DNA of 64,000 nucleotides from Synechococcus sp. CBW1002 (GTDB lineage: Bacteria; Cyanobacteriota; Cyanobacteriia; PCC-6307; Cyanobiaceae), in assembly GCF_015840915.1 (NCBI RefSeq), contig NZ_CP060398.1, positions 3,534,001 to 3,598,000 of the forward strand, read 5' to 3'. A program made the position numbers and the translations under genes. The notes beneath the pieces are model-generated. The model ran no database searches. It was given only the letters and a program-made list of their open reading frames with translations, and was not told the origin of the DNA. This document shows positions 14,669 through 23,329 of this stretch, in pieces. Numbering within the stretch: position 1 is the stretch's first letter; each line of letters starts with the position of its first letter.

Positions 14669-15375
14669 AACACCCAGCCGTCGTAGAGGTCGTCGCCACT
14701 GCGGGGATCCACCAGCTGCACCGCCTCACCCGGTGCCGACTGGGAGACGCGGCTGAGGCTGCCCGAGAGCCACAGGAACATCTCCTCGAACTTCAGGTTG
14801 GCCAGGTCGAGACAGCGGCCGCCGAACGGCCGGCTGAGCTCGCTGAGCACCTCCCGGCCCTGCTCGGAGACGTCGATGCCGATGGTGAACAGCGTGAACT
14901 TCTTCTCCGTCGCCGCCAGCTGCAGGGGCTGCAGAAGCTGGCGGTAGCTGCTGGAGAACCCCCCTTCGTTGTCGGTGGGTTCCCCATCGGTGAGCAGGAA
15001 GATCCAGGGGCGGTAGTAGCTGATGCCGTGCTCGCGGTAGGTCTGCTTGCGCTCGGTGACCTTGAGCATCGCCAGCTCGAGAGCCTGCTTGAGGGGGGTG
15101 ATGCCATCGGCCTCCAGCTGCAGTGGGGCCATCTCGCGCAGCAGGGCGAACTCGCTCTGCACTGTCACTGGCCCGAAGCTGATCACGCAGAGCTCAACGC
15201 TCTGGGCGGCCATGGGGTTGCGCAGGATGTCGTCGCGGAAAGCGCGGAAGCCGGCGTTCAACCGGCTGATCTTCTCGCCCTCCATCGACCAGGAGGTGTC
15301 GAGCAGCAGCACGCAGGGGGTACGGCGGTGACGGTTGGCCAGGAGGCTGCGGGCCTCGGGACTGGAGAAGAGCAT
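14665..15375 (-). CDS. vWA-domain protein, TerY-like
   Basis: A 236-aa von Willebrand factor A domain. The MIDAS metal site is seen as 'DTSWSM' at residues 26-31, a conserved Thr region and 'LLTDGEPTD' near residue 125, the hallmark of TerY-type proteins that bind a divalent ion and assemble protein complexes. The start at 15375 was chosen because it sits just before the fold begins; a longer frame to 15447 adds residues without similarity. It is the first member of the coupled vWA / PP2C / kinase series. In known Ter systems these three work with TerB/C/D in metal- or phage-related stress; no terB, terC or terD genes stand next to it here. Confidence 0.88.
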   Translation of the reverse strand: MLFSSPEARSLLANRHRRTPCVLLLDTSWSMEGEKISRLNAGFRAFRDDILRNPMAAQSVELCVISFGPVTVQSEFALLREMAPLQLEADGITPLKQALELAMLKVTERKQTYREHGISYYRPWIFLLTDGEPTDNEGGFSSSYRQLLQPLQLAATEKKFTLFTIGIDVSEQGREVLSELSRPFGGRCLDLANLKFEEMFLWLSGSLSRVSQSAPGEAVQLVDPRSGDDLYDGWVL

Positions 15376-15453
15376 GGCTGGAAGAACGCTGTGAATCAGA
15401 GCCTGTCGGGGGTGCGCCCGGGGATCGCCGCACCTCCCGCGAAGCACGGGCCC

Positions 15454-15708
15454 TCAGGCCGGGCAGGCCTCCAGCTCCCAGGCGGCGTCATCCGTGCCGT
15501 TCCAGACGGCCTCGGCATCGCTGATGGCGCGGCGCAGGCCGAGGGGCCGCCAGCCGATGCAGCGGGCCTCCAGATCAATGCGCCGTCCGCAGTGGGTCCA
15601 GATCGGCAGGGGCTCGATGGTGGGACCGCAGGGCAGCAGCTCCGCGTCGAAGGCGTCATCGAAGGGGCTGGCGATCGCCAGGATCTGATCGAGCAGGGTG
15701 GTGGTCAT
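15454..15708 (-). CDS. Hypothetical 84-aa protein upstream of the vWA gene
   Basis: A short intact frame with an ATG, 78 bases ahead of the vWA start and on the same strand, probably the leading gene of the triad operon. It is rich in D, E and W and contains four cysteines, but the spacing does not fit a standard zinc finger. No family recognised. The next gene upstream, an M28 peptidase, is divergent, so the promoter should lie in 15709-15867. Confidence 0.5.
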   Translation of the reverse strand: MTTTLLDQILAIASPFDDAFDAELLPCGPTIEPLPIWTHCGRRIDLEARCIGWRPLGLRRAISDAEAVWNGTDDAAWELEACPA

Positions 15709-15867
15709 GGCTGGTGGATCGACGTGATGACACCAGCTTCCGGGCTGAATGGAAAACTTGTGCGCGTGTCATGCGAATGACGAGCGGGCGATCCGTCGTT
15801 CGTGCCTGCACGCCTGCCGGGCAGAGCGGATCGCGGAAGACTCCTTGGGCAGAGAGCCTGTCCAGTG

Positions 15868-16740
15868 ATGTCAGCCACCACCCCAGTCGATTCCGGATCC
15901 TCGGCTGCTGAGTCAGCGTCTCAGCGGGTGCTGGCTGATCTGCAGCTGCTCGCCCGTCCGCGCCATGCCCGCTGGGATGCGCTGGGGCTGATGGCGGTGC
16001 GCAGCGTTGTGCTGGAGCGGCTGCAGGCCTTCGGTCCGGTGGATCAGCACTGCTTCGGGGAGGGGGCAGATGCCGGTGTGAACCTGATCCTGCGGCTGCC
16101 CGGACGGCGCCATGAGCTGCCGCCGCTGCTGGTGGCCGCCCATTACGACGGGCCGCTGGGCTCCCCCGGTGCCGACGACAACGCCACCGGCGTGGCGGCC
16201 CTGCTGGAACTGGGCCGCCGCTGGGCGCTGACGCCACCGCGGCGGCCGGTGTGGCTGGTGGCCTTTGACCAGGAAGAGTGGGGCATGCTCGGCAGCCGTG
16301 CCCTGGCTCGGCAGCTGAGGGACAGCGCTCAGCCTCTGCACCTGATGCTGAGCCTGGAGATGCTGGGTTACACGGCGAAGCAGCAGAACTACCCCCTGAA
16401 GGCGATGCGGGCTGTGTACGGCAGCCGCGGTGACTTCATTGCACTGGTGGCCAACACCGGCGCGGCGGCCTTGCTGCCTGGCCTCAGCCGCGGCATGGGT
16501 GCCCACGTGACGACGAAGGTGCTTCCGGTGCCGTTCAAGGGACGGCTGCTGCCGGATGTGCGCCTGAGCGACCACAGCCCCTTCTGGGATGCGGGCTACA
16601 ACGCTGTGATGGTGACCGACACCTCCTTCCTGCGCAACCCGAATTACCACCGCTCCAGCGACACGATCGACAGCCTCGATCTGCCCTTTCTGCTGGCGGT
16701 GATCGATGGGCTGGAGGCCGCCATTGGCCAAATGGATTAG
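15868..16740 (+). CDS. M28-family zinc aminopeptidase-like protein
   Basis: A 290-aa cytoplasmic protein of the M28 metallopeptidase fold. Metal ligands are in 'AAHYDGP' (His/Asp), 'GADDNATG' (bridging Asp), 'QEEWGMLG' (catalytic and metal Glu) and 'LSDHSPF' (late His). It would remove N-terminal residues from peptides or act on a small amide such as a glutaminyl substrate. No signal peptide is evident. The start at 15868 was selected over upstream frames because it precedes the first conserved helix and avoids a low-complexity lead. It is divergent from the 84-aa gene and not obviously tied to the neighbouring operons. Confidence 0.85.
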   Translation: MSATTPVDSGSSAAESASQRVLADLQLLARPRHARWDALGLMAVRSVVLERLQAFGPVDQHCFGEGADAGVNLILRLPGRRHELPPLLVAAHYDGPLGSPGADDNATGVAALLELGRRWALTPPRRPVWLVAFDQEEWGMLGSRALARQLRDSAQPLHLMLSLEMLGYTAKQQNYPLKAMRAVYGSRGDFIALVANTGAAALLPGLSRGMGAHVTTKVLPVPFKGRLLPDVRLSDHSPFWDAGYNAVMVTDTSFLRNPNYHRSSDTIDSLDLPFLLAVIDGLEAAIGQMD

Positions 16741-16786
16741 TACGCCTCAGCAAAGCCTGAGAGACCGTCGCGGGGAATGTGCGTGT

Positions 16787-16805
16787 TATAATGACAAAGA
16801 TTATT
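16787..16805 (+). promoter_or_regulatory. Fur/Zur-box-like site overlapping a perfect -10 box
   Basis: The 19 bases TATAATGACAAAGATTATT match the classical Fur box GATAATGATAATCATTATC at 14 of 19 positions by my hand count. The first six bases, TATAAT, are also a perfect -10 hexamer, about 45 bases before the ATG at 16837. Overlap of a repressor site with the -10 box would fit metal-dependent repression of the small gene. The -35 region is not convincing. A Zur-type site is an alternative reading. Confidence 0.45.
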
Positions 16806-16836
16806 ATCATCCTGACTACGTCGTCACGGCCGAGCA

Positions 16837-16980
16837 ATGACACAAGAACAGCTTCAGCAGATTGCCGCAAAGGCTCAGGACTCGATTCTTTCATCCATTG
16901 ATACATATGTACAATCCGCTGCAGAAGAGCTCGGGATTGCCGATGAGATCAGCGACTCCGAGTGGGAACAACTTGTCTAA
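16837..16980 (+). CDS. 47-aa acidic small protein
   Basis: The ATG at 16837 opens 47 codons ending in TAA. The product is helical and acidic, with no cysteine, no membrane span and no leader-peptide Gly-Gly. It ends in 'DSEWEQLV'. The gene stands alone in a 292-bp gap between the peptidase and the convergent P-loop/WYL gene, and has its own promoter-like site with a Fur-box-like sequence. The local sequence is less GC-rich than its neighbours. Function unknown; a small regulator of iron or zinc response is only a guess from the promoter. Confidence 0.5.
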   Translation: MTQEQLQQIAAKAQDSILSSIDTYVQSAAEELGIADEISDSEWEQLV

Positions 16981-17032
16981 ATGATCCTGGCTTGATATTC
17001 TACGCCATCGTCATCATCTTTTGGCTTCTGCG

Positions 17033-19327
17033 TTAGTTGGTATAGAGATCCACCACCGCCTGGGCCTGCTGCAGCTGTATCTCCCGCAACTCGATGGGCT
17101 GCTCGATGCGAATGCCGGCGCCCCAGCGGAACAGCCAGGTGCGCAGGTCCCAGTCGTGCTGCAGGGTCCATCGCGGCAGGCGGATCTCCACCGGGTAGGG
17201 GTGGCTGTCACCGGCGGGATTGGGATCCAAGCTGTCTCTCGGCCCGGGCTCCAAGTCGGCTTCACCGCCGAGGGGGCGGGAGTAGGCGGTGTGCTCCGGC
17301 GGGAAGCGGCGCGGCTCCTCGCGGATCAGCCGGAACACCGCTGCGTTGCAGGAGAAACGCAGCAGGCTGTAGGGATCAGCGCCTTCCGGCCGGTGGCCTG
17401 GCTCGGATCGTCGTGTCTGCTGCGGCATCACCGCCAATTGCTCCTCGATGGATTCCCCGAAATACAGCCCACCACAGACGTGCAGCAGGCGCTGCAGGCG
17501 TTCCATCGCCTGGTTGTGCTCGGCCTCGTTGCTGCGGCGGGTGTTGCCGTCTTCGTTGAGCAGCACCAGGCGATCGAGGCGCAGGATGCGGATCAGCCCA
17601 AGACCGTCGCTGCGGCCGAAATGAAAGGTCTCGAAGGCCAGATACCAGCTGATGTTGTGGAACAGCAGCTGCAGCGGCCAGGCGCGGAAACGGCCGTCAT
17701 CCCCCCGCTGTCTGCGGGCCTGATCAACCGGATCGGGCCGGTGACGCAGCCAGACACGGCGGCGGTCACGGATCGCCCGTTCCAGCCGCGGTGTGAGCTG
17801 GGGATCGGCCAGGGAGCCTTGTCGCTCTTCCGTGAAGGAGCGGTTGGCCAGGGCCCGCTTGGGATGGCGTTGGCCAGGCGCCACGCCGGCTGCATCCAGC
17901 AGGCCGGCGCGCCTGAGGCGATCTTCCAGGGTGAGCAGCAAAGGTTTCTGCGACTGATCGCTGAGGCGATCGAGCGAAGCCTTGAGCAGCGCATGGACCT
18001 CCAGCAGCTGATCGGCTGAGAGCAGGGCACTGCCGATCGCATACCCCTGCCGCAGGCTGTGGGGCCTGCCCTTCACCCGGGGCAGAAAGCCGTAGGGCCG
18101 CAGGGCGTGCTCGAGGTCGTAGCGGAGCACGGCCTCATCGTCGGCGGCATAAGCGCCCTCGATCTCCCCCATGCGGCCGAGCAGATGGCGGTAGAGGGGG
18201 CCGTACTCGCTGCTGGATCGCCTGGCGCGCTTGCGGCGCGGTGGCACAGCGGACTCCTTGGCAGGGGCGGAATTCTGGCCAGGGGCAGAATCGGTGGGAT
18301 CGGGCGCGTCGAAGGGTTCCTTGAGGATGTGGCGCAAGAGAGTGAAGACCCGCCGGAAGGTGGCCGCATCAGCCAGGGCTGGACTGCCGCCATGCACGCT
18401 GCTGCCTGCCAGCTCTGCGGCCGGCGCCAACAGGATCGGTCGATCGCCCTGCCAATCGAGGCGGAAGAAGCCGTTGGACTCCAGCCAGGCCAGGTCACCG
18501 CGGATGGCGGCTGCATCGCCATAGCCGTCGCTGTTGCCGCCATGGACCTCCTTCCAGCTGGCCAGGTAGGCGGCGGCCCGTTCGGCCAGATCCCCCCGGG
18601 GCGGGGGATTGCAGATCTGCATCAGCGCCGAGGCCGTGCCCGGGTCGTTCTCGTCGAGGCCGTTGAAGCTGGTGAGCAGGCGGATCAGGAACAGCAGCCG
18701 CTCCAGATCCAGCAGTCGCGAATAGCGATGGCACTGGGAGTCCTTGCTGCGTTGGCGGTTGAGGGAATTGCGGATGCGGCCATCGAGGGCCGCCAGGCGC
18801 CTGCTGAGATCCGCGGTATCCCCCTCGCCCGCTGCCGGGTTGAGGGCGACGATCACCGCAAAACCCTCCGACCGATCGGGCTTGAATGTCTTGTGGTTGA
18901 GGCTGGCGTGGAACTCCTCGATCACCGCCTCGGGCACTGGGCGGTCGCGCCGCAGGGCCCAGGCCTTGCACTGCTCCAGCGGCGTGGTGAGCCACCAGCC
19001 GATCCACTCCACCGGACGGGGCAGCTGCAGCCCCTGGGTGTAGAGCAGCCGCCAGGGCCGGCGGGCGTGGGTGGCATCGATGATCACCGGTGTGCCCGCC
19101 TCCACGGCGCCATGCAACCGCCGCAGCAGCAGGGCGCGGATCTCATCCCAGGGGCCCTGCACGGCCGCATCGCCGAACAGCTCGGCGCGGATCGCATCGG
19201 TGGAGAGCACCAGCCCCGGCTCGCCACCGGCACCTGACAGCAGTGGCGCCAACGCATGGGCCAGGGTGGTCTTGCCACTGCCGGGGGGACCGATCAGCAG
19301 GTGGCAGCGCAGGGGGCTGGTGCTCAT
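17033..19327 (-). CDS. P-loop kinase fused to a C-terminal WYL domain
   Basis: A 764-aa protein. Residues 13-20 are a Walker A ('GPPGSGKT'), followed by features of an AAA_33/polynucleotide-kinase-like domain ('VIIDATHARRPWRLL', 'WWLTTPLEQCKAWALRR'). The middle ~300 residues are helical and unassigned. The last ~200 residues resemble a WYL ligand-sensing domain ('ISWYLAFE', ending 'RWGAGIRIEQPIELRE'). WYL proteins often control defence genes, including BREX (BrxR), but this one lacks an obvious winged helix at its N-terminus. The start at 19327 avoids overlap with the divergent HTH gene; a longer frame reaches 19519. It is about 4 kb upstream of brxA, so a link to BREX is speculative. Confidence 0.75.
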   Translation of the reverse strand: MSTSPLRCHLLIGPPGSGKTTLAHALAPLLSGAGGEPGLVLSTDAIRAELFGDAAVQGPWDEIRALLLRRLHGAVEAGTPVIIDATHARRPWRLLYTQGLQLPRPVEWIGWWLTTPLEQCKAWALRRDRPVPEAVIEEFHASLNHKTFKPDRSEGFAVIVALNPAAGEGDTADLSRRLAALDGRIRNSLNRQRSKDSQCHRYSRLLDLERLLFLIRLLTSFNGLDENDPGTASALMQICNPPPRGDLAERAAAYLASWKEVHGGNSDGYGDAAAIRGDLAWLESNGFFRLDWQGDRPILLAPAAELAGSSVHGGSPALADAATFRRVFTLLRHILKEPFDAPDPTDSAPGQNSAPAKESAVPPRRKRARRSSSEYGPLYRHLLGRMGEIEGAYAADDEAVLRYDLEHALRPYGFLPRVKGRPHSLRQGYAIGSALLSADQLLEVHALLKASLDRLSDQSQKPLLLTLEDRLRRAGLLDAAGVAPGQRHPKRALANRSFTEERQGSLADPQLTPRLERAIRDRRRVWLRHRPDPVDQARRQRGDDGRFRAWPLQLLFHNISWYLAFETFHFGRSDGLGLIRILRLDRLVLLNEDGNTRRSNEAEHNQAMERLQRLLHVCGGLYFGESIEEQLAVMPQQTRRSEPGHRPEGADPYSLLRFSCNAAVFRLIREEPRRFPPEHTAYSRPLGGEADLEPGPRDSLDPNPAGDSHPYPVEIRLPRWTLQHDWDLRTWLFRWGAGIRIEQPIELREIQLQQAQAVVDLYTN

Positions 19328-19502
19328 CGCTCCATCGTGCATGGGTTGCATCACAGTTGCCATCCCCTCCTGCGAAGCACGATGAGCCGGTCGCGATGCA
19401 GGCATCAGGATCAACGGTGGAGACTGCCTGTCGTTCGCAGGATCCACGCGCCGGCGCGGGCCAGGCCGCCGAACACTGGCAGGGCCACCGCGCCGCCGCC
19501 GC

Positions 19503-20063
19503 ATGCCCCGCCATCCCACTGCTGACGCTTACCGGATTCCGGAGATGCTGCGGGATCTGGTGCTGGTGGACATGCTGGAGCTCACCGGCAGCACCCAGGC
19601 GGCAGCCGAGCTGCTGCAGGTGTCGCAGCCGACGGCAAGCCGGAGGTACCGACGGGTGGCCAACGACCTGGGCCTGCAGAGCGACCGCTGCCTTCCCCCT
19701 GGCCGCCGTTACGGCGATGCGCCCTGGCTGCGCCTGCTGCGCCGAGGGGTGAACCATCACCGACTGAGCAGCGGGGTGCTGCGGCTCGGTGGTGCGGCTG
19801 AGCTGGAGCCGCTGCTGCTGCCGCTGCTTCCGCCCCGCTTGGTGGTGCAGTGGATCCGTCTGCCCATGCGCAGCCTGCCCCATCGGCAGCAACTGCTGGA
19901 GGAGGAACTGCTCGATGGCCTGGTGCTGCGCCATGACGAGCTTGACTCCGCCCACTGTTCAGCCGCCCCGATGCAGTTGACGCTCACCTGCGCTGGACCG
20001 CTGTGGCTGCTCTGCCGGCCGGATCCCGTCGTTCTGGCTCTTGCCCGACAGCTGCTGAGCTGA
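19503..20063 (+). CDS. LysR-like HTH transcriptional regulator, short
   Basis: A 186-aa protein with an N-terminal helix-turn-helix ('TGSTQAAAELLQVSQPTASRR', split here as TGSTQAAAELL and VSQPTASRR) like the DNA-binding part of LysR regulators. The remainder is too short for a full LysR effector domain (~300 aa in total is usual), so it may use a reduced sensor part. It is divergent from the P-loop/WYL gene, with a 175-bp gap that should contain both promoters. Confidence 0.6.
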   Translation: MPRHPTADAYRIPEMLRDLVLVDMLELTGSTQAAAELLQVSQPTASRRYRRVANDLGLQSDRCLPPGRRYGDAPWLRLLRRGVNHHRLSSGVLRLGGAAELEPLLLPLLPPRLVVQWIRLPMRSLPHRQQLLEEELLDGLVLRHDELDSAHCSAAPMQLTLTCAGPLWLLCRPDPVVLALARQLLS

Positions 20064-20121
20064 TCGCCGTTGTTGAGGCTGCCAGCAATCGTGCGCAGAA
20101 TCATCGGGCTCCGCCAAGCTG

Positions 20122-20292
20122 TTGAAGTCGGGCCGGAGCCAGGCGGTGCGCCTACCCAAGGACTACCGCTTCAGTGGCAGAGAGGTGGCGGTGAAGCGTT
20201 TCGGCAATGGGGTGCTGCTGCTGCCGATCGACGATCCCTGGCAACTGCTGGAGGCTGGGCTGGAGGCGTTTGAGCCGGGATGCGATCAACCG
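20122..20292 (+). pseudogene. VapB-like antitoxin, truncated and fused in frame to vapC
   Basis: The reading 'KSGRSQAVRLPKDYRFSG' is the typical AbrB-type DNA-binding region of VapB antitoxins, followed by 'LLLPIDDPWQLLEAGLEAFEPG'. The usual C-terminal 15-20 residues that block the toxin are absent. Instead the frame runs without a stop straight into the vapC ATG at 20293. No normal start codon is seen: the first usable one is TTG at 20122, whereas the residues 'AKLL' that normally precede are encoded upstream without an ATG. The gene is probably a deletion derivative. Confidence 0.65.
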
Positions 20293-20693
20293 ATGATCCT
20301 GCTCGATACCAACATCTGCATCTACATCATCAATGCCAAGCCAGCGGCGGTGGTGAAGCGGTTCAAGCAGTTCCGCATGGGTGAGATCGGCCTCTGCAGT
20401 GTGGTGGCTGCTGAATGGCTTTCGGGGTGGCCCAAAGCGGCTCGACCCGTAATCACCAAGCGCTGGAGATGTTTCTCGCCCCCTTGATGATCCTGCCGTT
20501 TGACGAGCCTGCTGTCTGGGCCTATGGCGATCTACGGGCGAATCTGGAACGCCGTGGCACTCCGATCGGCTCGCTCGACACGATGATCGCCGCCCATGCT
20601 CTCAGCCAGCAAGCCACGCTGATCACCAACTACCTGCACGAGCTATCCCAGGTGACTGGCCTGCACGTGGAACACTGGGTACCCGCTGCCTAG
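20293..20693 (+). pseudogene. VapC PIN-domain toxin, broken by a 1-base deletion
   Basis: The N-terminal part reads 'MILLDTNICIYIINAK' with the first PIN acidic residue, and continues to 'SVVAAE'. The frame then shifts near 20415. The other frame resumes 'FGVAQSGSTRNHQALEMF' and contains 'GSLDTMIAAHALSQ' with later PIN acidic residues. Restoring one T (GAATTGGCT instead of GAATGGCT) gives a full ~133-aa VapC. As written the toxin RNase would be inactive, matching the damaged antitoxin upstream. Confidence 0.75.
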
Positions 20694-20962
20694 GTTCAGC
20701 GATTGAGCAGCGCCCTTTGCAGTTGCTTCTCCACCGGCTCCGCAGAAAAGGTCCAGCGGGCTCACCACTCCTGATTGAGAACAGGATGAAGGTCGTAGAT
20801 GCGCGTGGCGATACAAGGCAGTAGGTCTGTTTTGGCCTCTGTGTGATGCCCTGGTTGCGCGGCGACGATTAGATAGGTGTCCTAAGTTGCACTCTATAAA
20901 TCCACGCGGAGGTTGATCGTGACAAGGTGTTCAACCAGGGGATTTTGCTGGTGGGACTCTAA
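20694..20962. other. Gap between vapC remnant and IS5 element
   Basis: 269 bases with no convincing gene on either strand and no clear RNA. The last part (about 20921-20962) reads, on the minus strand, as the end of the small frame interrupted by the IS5 element: joined across the element it would give 'RVPPAKSPG' and a stop. Confidence 0.4.
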
Positions 20963-22331
20963 GAGTTTGCGGAAAAACCGCCTGAGAAGCAGCGTTTTTC
21001 CCTCCTGAGAGCTGGTGCAGCTCATTTCGGTCTGGTTTTCAGAGTTTCAGCGGCTCAGAGCTCCCCTTTTGGTGTGTTTTGCCCCTTTGGGGCTCCCTGA
21101 TCACTGCCGTCTGGGCACACTTCTGGGCAACCACCTGTTCACGCCGCCGCCATCGCCGGTTTGAGCAGGTTGCCCAGGCGGATCAGGTTGTAGGCGATCA
21201 CATTCAGGCCGAACACCGCACTCACCTTCTCGGTGCCGCGCAGCTTGAACTGGCGCAGACCTCCCCACTGTTTGATCCAGCCAAACACCTTCTCGATGCC
21301 GCGGCGGGCATGGATCGACTTGGCGTAGCCCACGTGGCGGGTGGTGCGGCCATCGATGGCGGAACCACCAGATCGGGCGGTGTTCTGCACCACGTGCGGC
21401 GTCACGCCGATGCGGCGCATCTCGGCGACAAAGCCCCTGGTGTCGTAGTGCTTGTCGGCACCGATGGTTTTCTGGTGGGCACCGGGACGATCCGCGGCCA
21501 TGGCTTTGGCGGCATCCCGCTCCCCGGTGCCCGTGGCTTGCGTGACCTTGCAATCGACGATCAGGGCATGGCGGTTGTCCATGAGCACATGACCCCGGTA
21601 GCTCGGTTGAGCCGGGTGGGCGTTGGATTTCCGGGCCAGCAAGGCGTCGGGATCACTGCCGGAGCGGTGGGTCTTGTTGCTGAGCTTGATGCCTCGGAAA
21701 TCCCCTTTCGCTCGCTTCTTGCCGGGCTTTGGAGCGCCAAAACCCTCGCCAGGGCCTGACGGCGGTGGCGGCGGATCGTCCTGCCCATCGATCCGCTCCA
21801 GTGAGGCATGGGAGGCCCAGGCCTGCAGCAAGGTGCCATCGACGGAGAAGTGCTCGTCACTGAGCAGCGGCTTGACCTCCGGAGCACCCATCAGCTTCTC
21901 CAGGAACTTCCCCATCACCTGCTCGTTCAGCAGCCGCTCCCGGTTTTTTGTGAATGTGGTGGGATGCCAGATCGGATCATCTGGGCTCAGCCCCACAAAC
22001 CAGCGGAACAGCAGGTTGTAGTGGAGCTGCTCGAGCAGCAACCGCTCCGAGCGGATGCCGTAGAACGCCTGCAGCAACGAGGCCAGCAGCAGTTGCTCCG
22101 GCGGCACTGATGGCCGGCCTTCTGCGGCGTACAGATCACAGAAGGTGGGATTGAGGCGATCGAGGGCCTGATCGGCCAGCTTGCGGATCCGCCGCAGCGG
22201 ATGGCCGGCCGGGATCCGATCCTCAATCGACACGTAGGAGAACAGGGAGCCGCTGCGCTCCCGTTGACCTCGCATCTGGGCTGGACAGCTGGCCCATTCT
22301 CGCAGAGATGGCCGGGTTTTTCAGCAAACTC
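20963..22331 (-). mobile_element. IS5-family element with CTAA target duplication
   Basis: A 1369-bp element. The left end begins GAGTTTGCGGAAAAACC and the right end, reversed, GAGTTTGCTGAAAAACC, a 17-bp inverted repeat with one mismatch. CTAA flanks it on both sides (20959-20962 and 22332-22335), the type of 4-bp duplication common for IS5 members. One intact transposase gene fills the element. It is inserted in a small minus-strand frame starting at 22528. Confidence 0.88.
21139..22275 (-). CDS. IS5-type DDE transposase
   Basis: A 378-aa transposase with an N-terminal DUF772-like domain ('GRPSVPPEQLLLASLLQAF', shortened here: GRPSVPPEQLLLASLL) and a DDE_Tnp_1 core: Asp in 'FSVDGTLLQAWAS', Asp in 'IGADKHYDTRGF', Glu in 'IEKVFGWIKQWGG'. 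The frame is complete and the ends are intact, so the copy may be mobile. Confidence 0.92.
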   Translation of the reverse strand: MRGQRERSGSLFSYVSIEDRIPAGHPLRRIRKLADQALDRLNPTFCDLYAAEGRPSVPPEQLLLASLLQAFYGIRSERLLLEQLHYNLLFRWFVGLSPDDPIWHPTTFTKNRERLLNEQVMGKFLEKLMGAPEVKPLLSDEHFSVDGTLLQAWASHASLERIDGQDDPPPPPSGPGEGFGAPKPGKKRAKGDFRGIKLSNKTHRSGSDPDALLARKSNAHPAQPSYRGHVLMDNRHALIVDCKVTQATGTGERDAAKAMAADRPGAHQKTIGADKHYDTRGFVAEMRRIGVTPHVVQNTARSGGSAIDGRTTRHVGYAKSIHARRGIEKVFGWIKQWGGLRQFKLRGTEKVSAVFGLNVIAYNLIRLGNLLKPAMAAA

Positions 22332-22528
22332 CTAAGGAGCTTCATAGTGAGTGAACAACGCCGCCCAATCCGATCCAGCACTGCAGTGGCGCTCTGAAGC
22401 CCGGCGGACGCAAAGAGGGTAAGGCTGCTGATCGTCTTGGCGGCATCGAGTTCGCTGCCCATCATCTGCTCCAGGCTCTGGCCGGGCTGGCTGAGCTGGT
22501 CGTCGATCACGCGGATCACCGCCTCCAA
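22332..22528 (-). pseudogene. Small hypothetical frame interrupted by IS5
   Basis: The minus-strand ATG at 22528 opens a helical peptide ('VIDDQLSQPGQSLEQMM', then 'SAGLQSATAVLDRIG') that reads into the IS5 element after 'TMKLL'. Without the element it would continue only 8-9 residues to a stop, giving about 75 aa. No family recognised, so it may be either a small gene or the end of an older decayed one. Confidence 0.35.
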
Positions 22529-22660
22529 GCGCCACGGTGATCAGCCTTGCAGCCGAGACTCCCGGGGACGATCCGATGGTGGAGTTGGTCTACGACGAAG
22601 GCGGCAGCGGCTGGTGGCCGCTCTCCATGTTGGTCTTGGAGCAGACCTGAATGACAGGGC

Positions 22661-23096
22661 TCAGCACCCACCAGAGAGCTGCTGGCGCAGGGCGGCGATG
22701 GCCTTCTTCTGGGCACGCATCACCGACATGGCGCTGATCGCGAGCCGCTCGGCGGCCTGCTGGAGCGACAGGCCTTCCACCTTCCAGGACCGTGAGCCGC
22801 AGGGCGGTGGCCTGGGCTGCCGGCAGCTGATCGAGCAGGCAGGGCTCGCCATCGGCTGTGGCATCCAGGCTGAGGTGCCCCAGCGGGCAGGTGCCCATCT
22901 CGTGCTCCCGGCGAGAGATGCGCACCACTCGCACCCGATCGCGCAGGTGGTGGTGCAGAACCACGGTGATGCAGCGGCGGGGATGGGGCGCTGGCGACTC
23001 GCCATCCCGGCAGCAGGAACAGGTATCGGGCGATGGCTGAGGCGATGGCTGAGGCGATGGCATCAGCAAGGGGGCCTGGCTACAGCACCACGGCAA
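22661..23096 (-). pseudogene. Sigma-70 region-4-like protein, frameshifted by a 7-bp duplication
   Basis: Two overlapping minus-strand frames together give 'HLRDRVRVVRISRREHEMG', then 'LDQLPAAQATALRLTVLEG', then 'LSLQQAAERLAISAMSVM' and 'RAQKKAIAALRQQL'. The last part is a helix-turn-helix like region 4 of sigma-70-family factors, the part that contacts the -35 box. The frame changes at 22773-22786, where CCTTCCA occurs twice in tandem; deleting one copy restores continuity. The N-terminal part is unclear and includes a 12-bp tandem repeat at about 23030-23061. It may be a decayed sigma-like regulator. Confidence 0.5.
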
Positions 23097-23329
23097 GGCT
23101 GCCTCGAGACAGAGCGTCCAGGGGCGAATGGCCTGATCCTTGACACGGCGTGAGGACTGGCCGAGGGATGCGGAGGGTGTGCGCCGCCCCGGAGAGAATC
23201 CGTTATCCAGCCCCTGTTCCGACAGCGCTTCGGCGACCCAAGCAGGCAGGAGGTCGGGCCGTCAGGTACCTCGAAGCAGCGATTCAATGCGCTCTGTGCA
23301 TAGTTTTCCTTGTTCGCATGAGAAATCAA

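Noticed and set aside
19328-19519. Longer start of the P-loop/WYL protein
   Set aside because: It would overlap the divergent HTH gene and adds Arg/Gly-rich residues without similarity.
23030-23061. 12-bp tandem repeat GCGATGGCTGAG (two perfect copies and one partial) as a possible iteron or CRISPR-like array
   Set aside because: Too few units, no spacers; it lies in the decayed sigma-like frame and reads as a simple Pro/Gln/Ser repeat.
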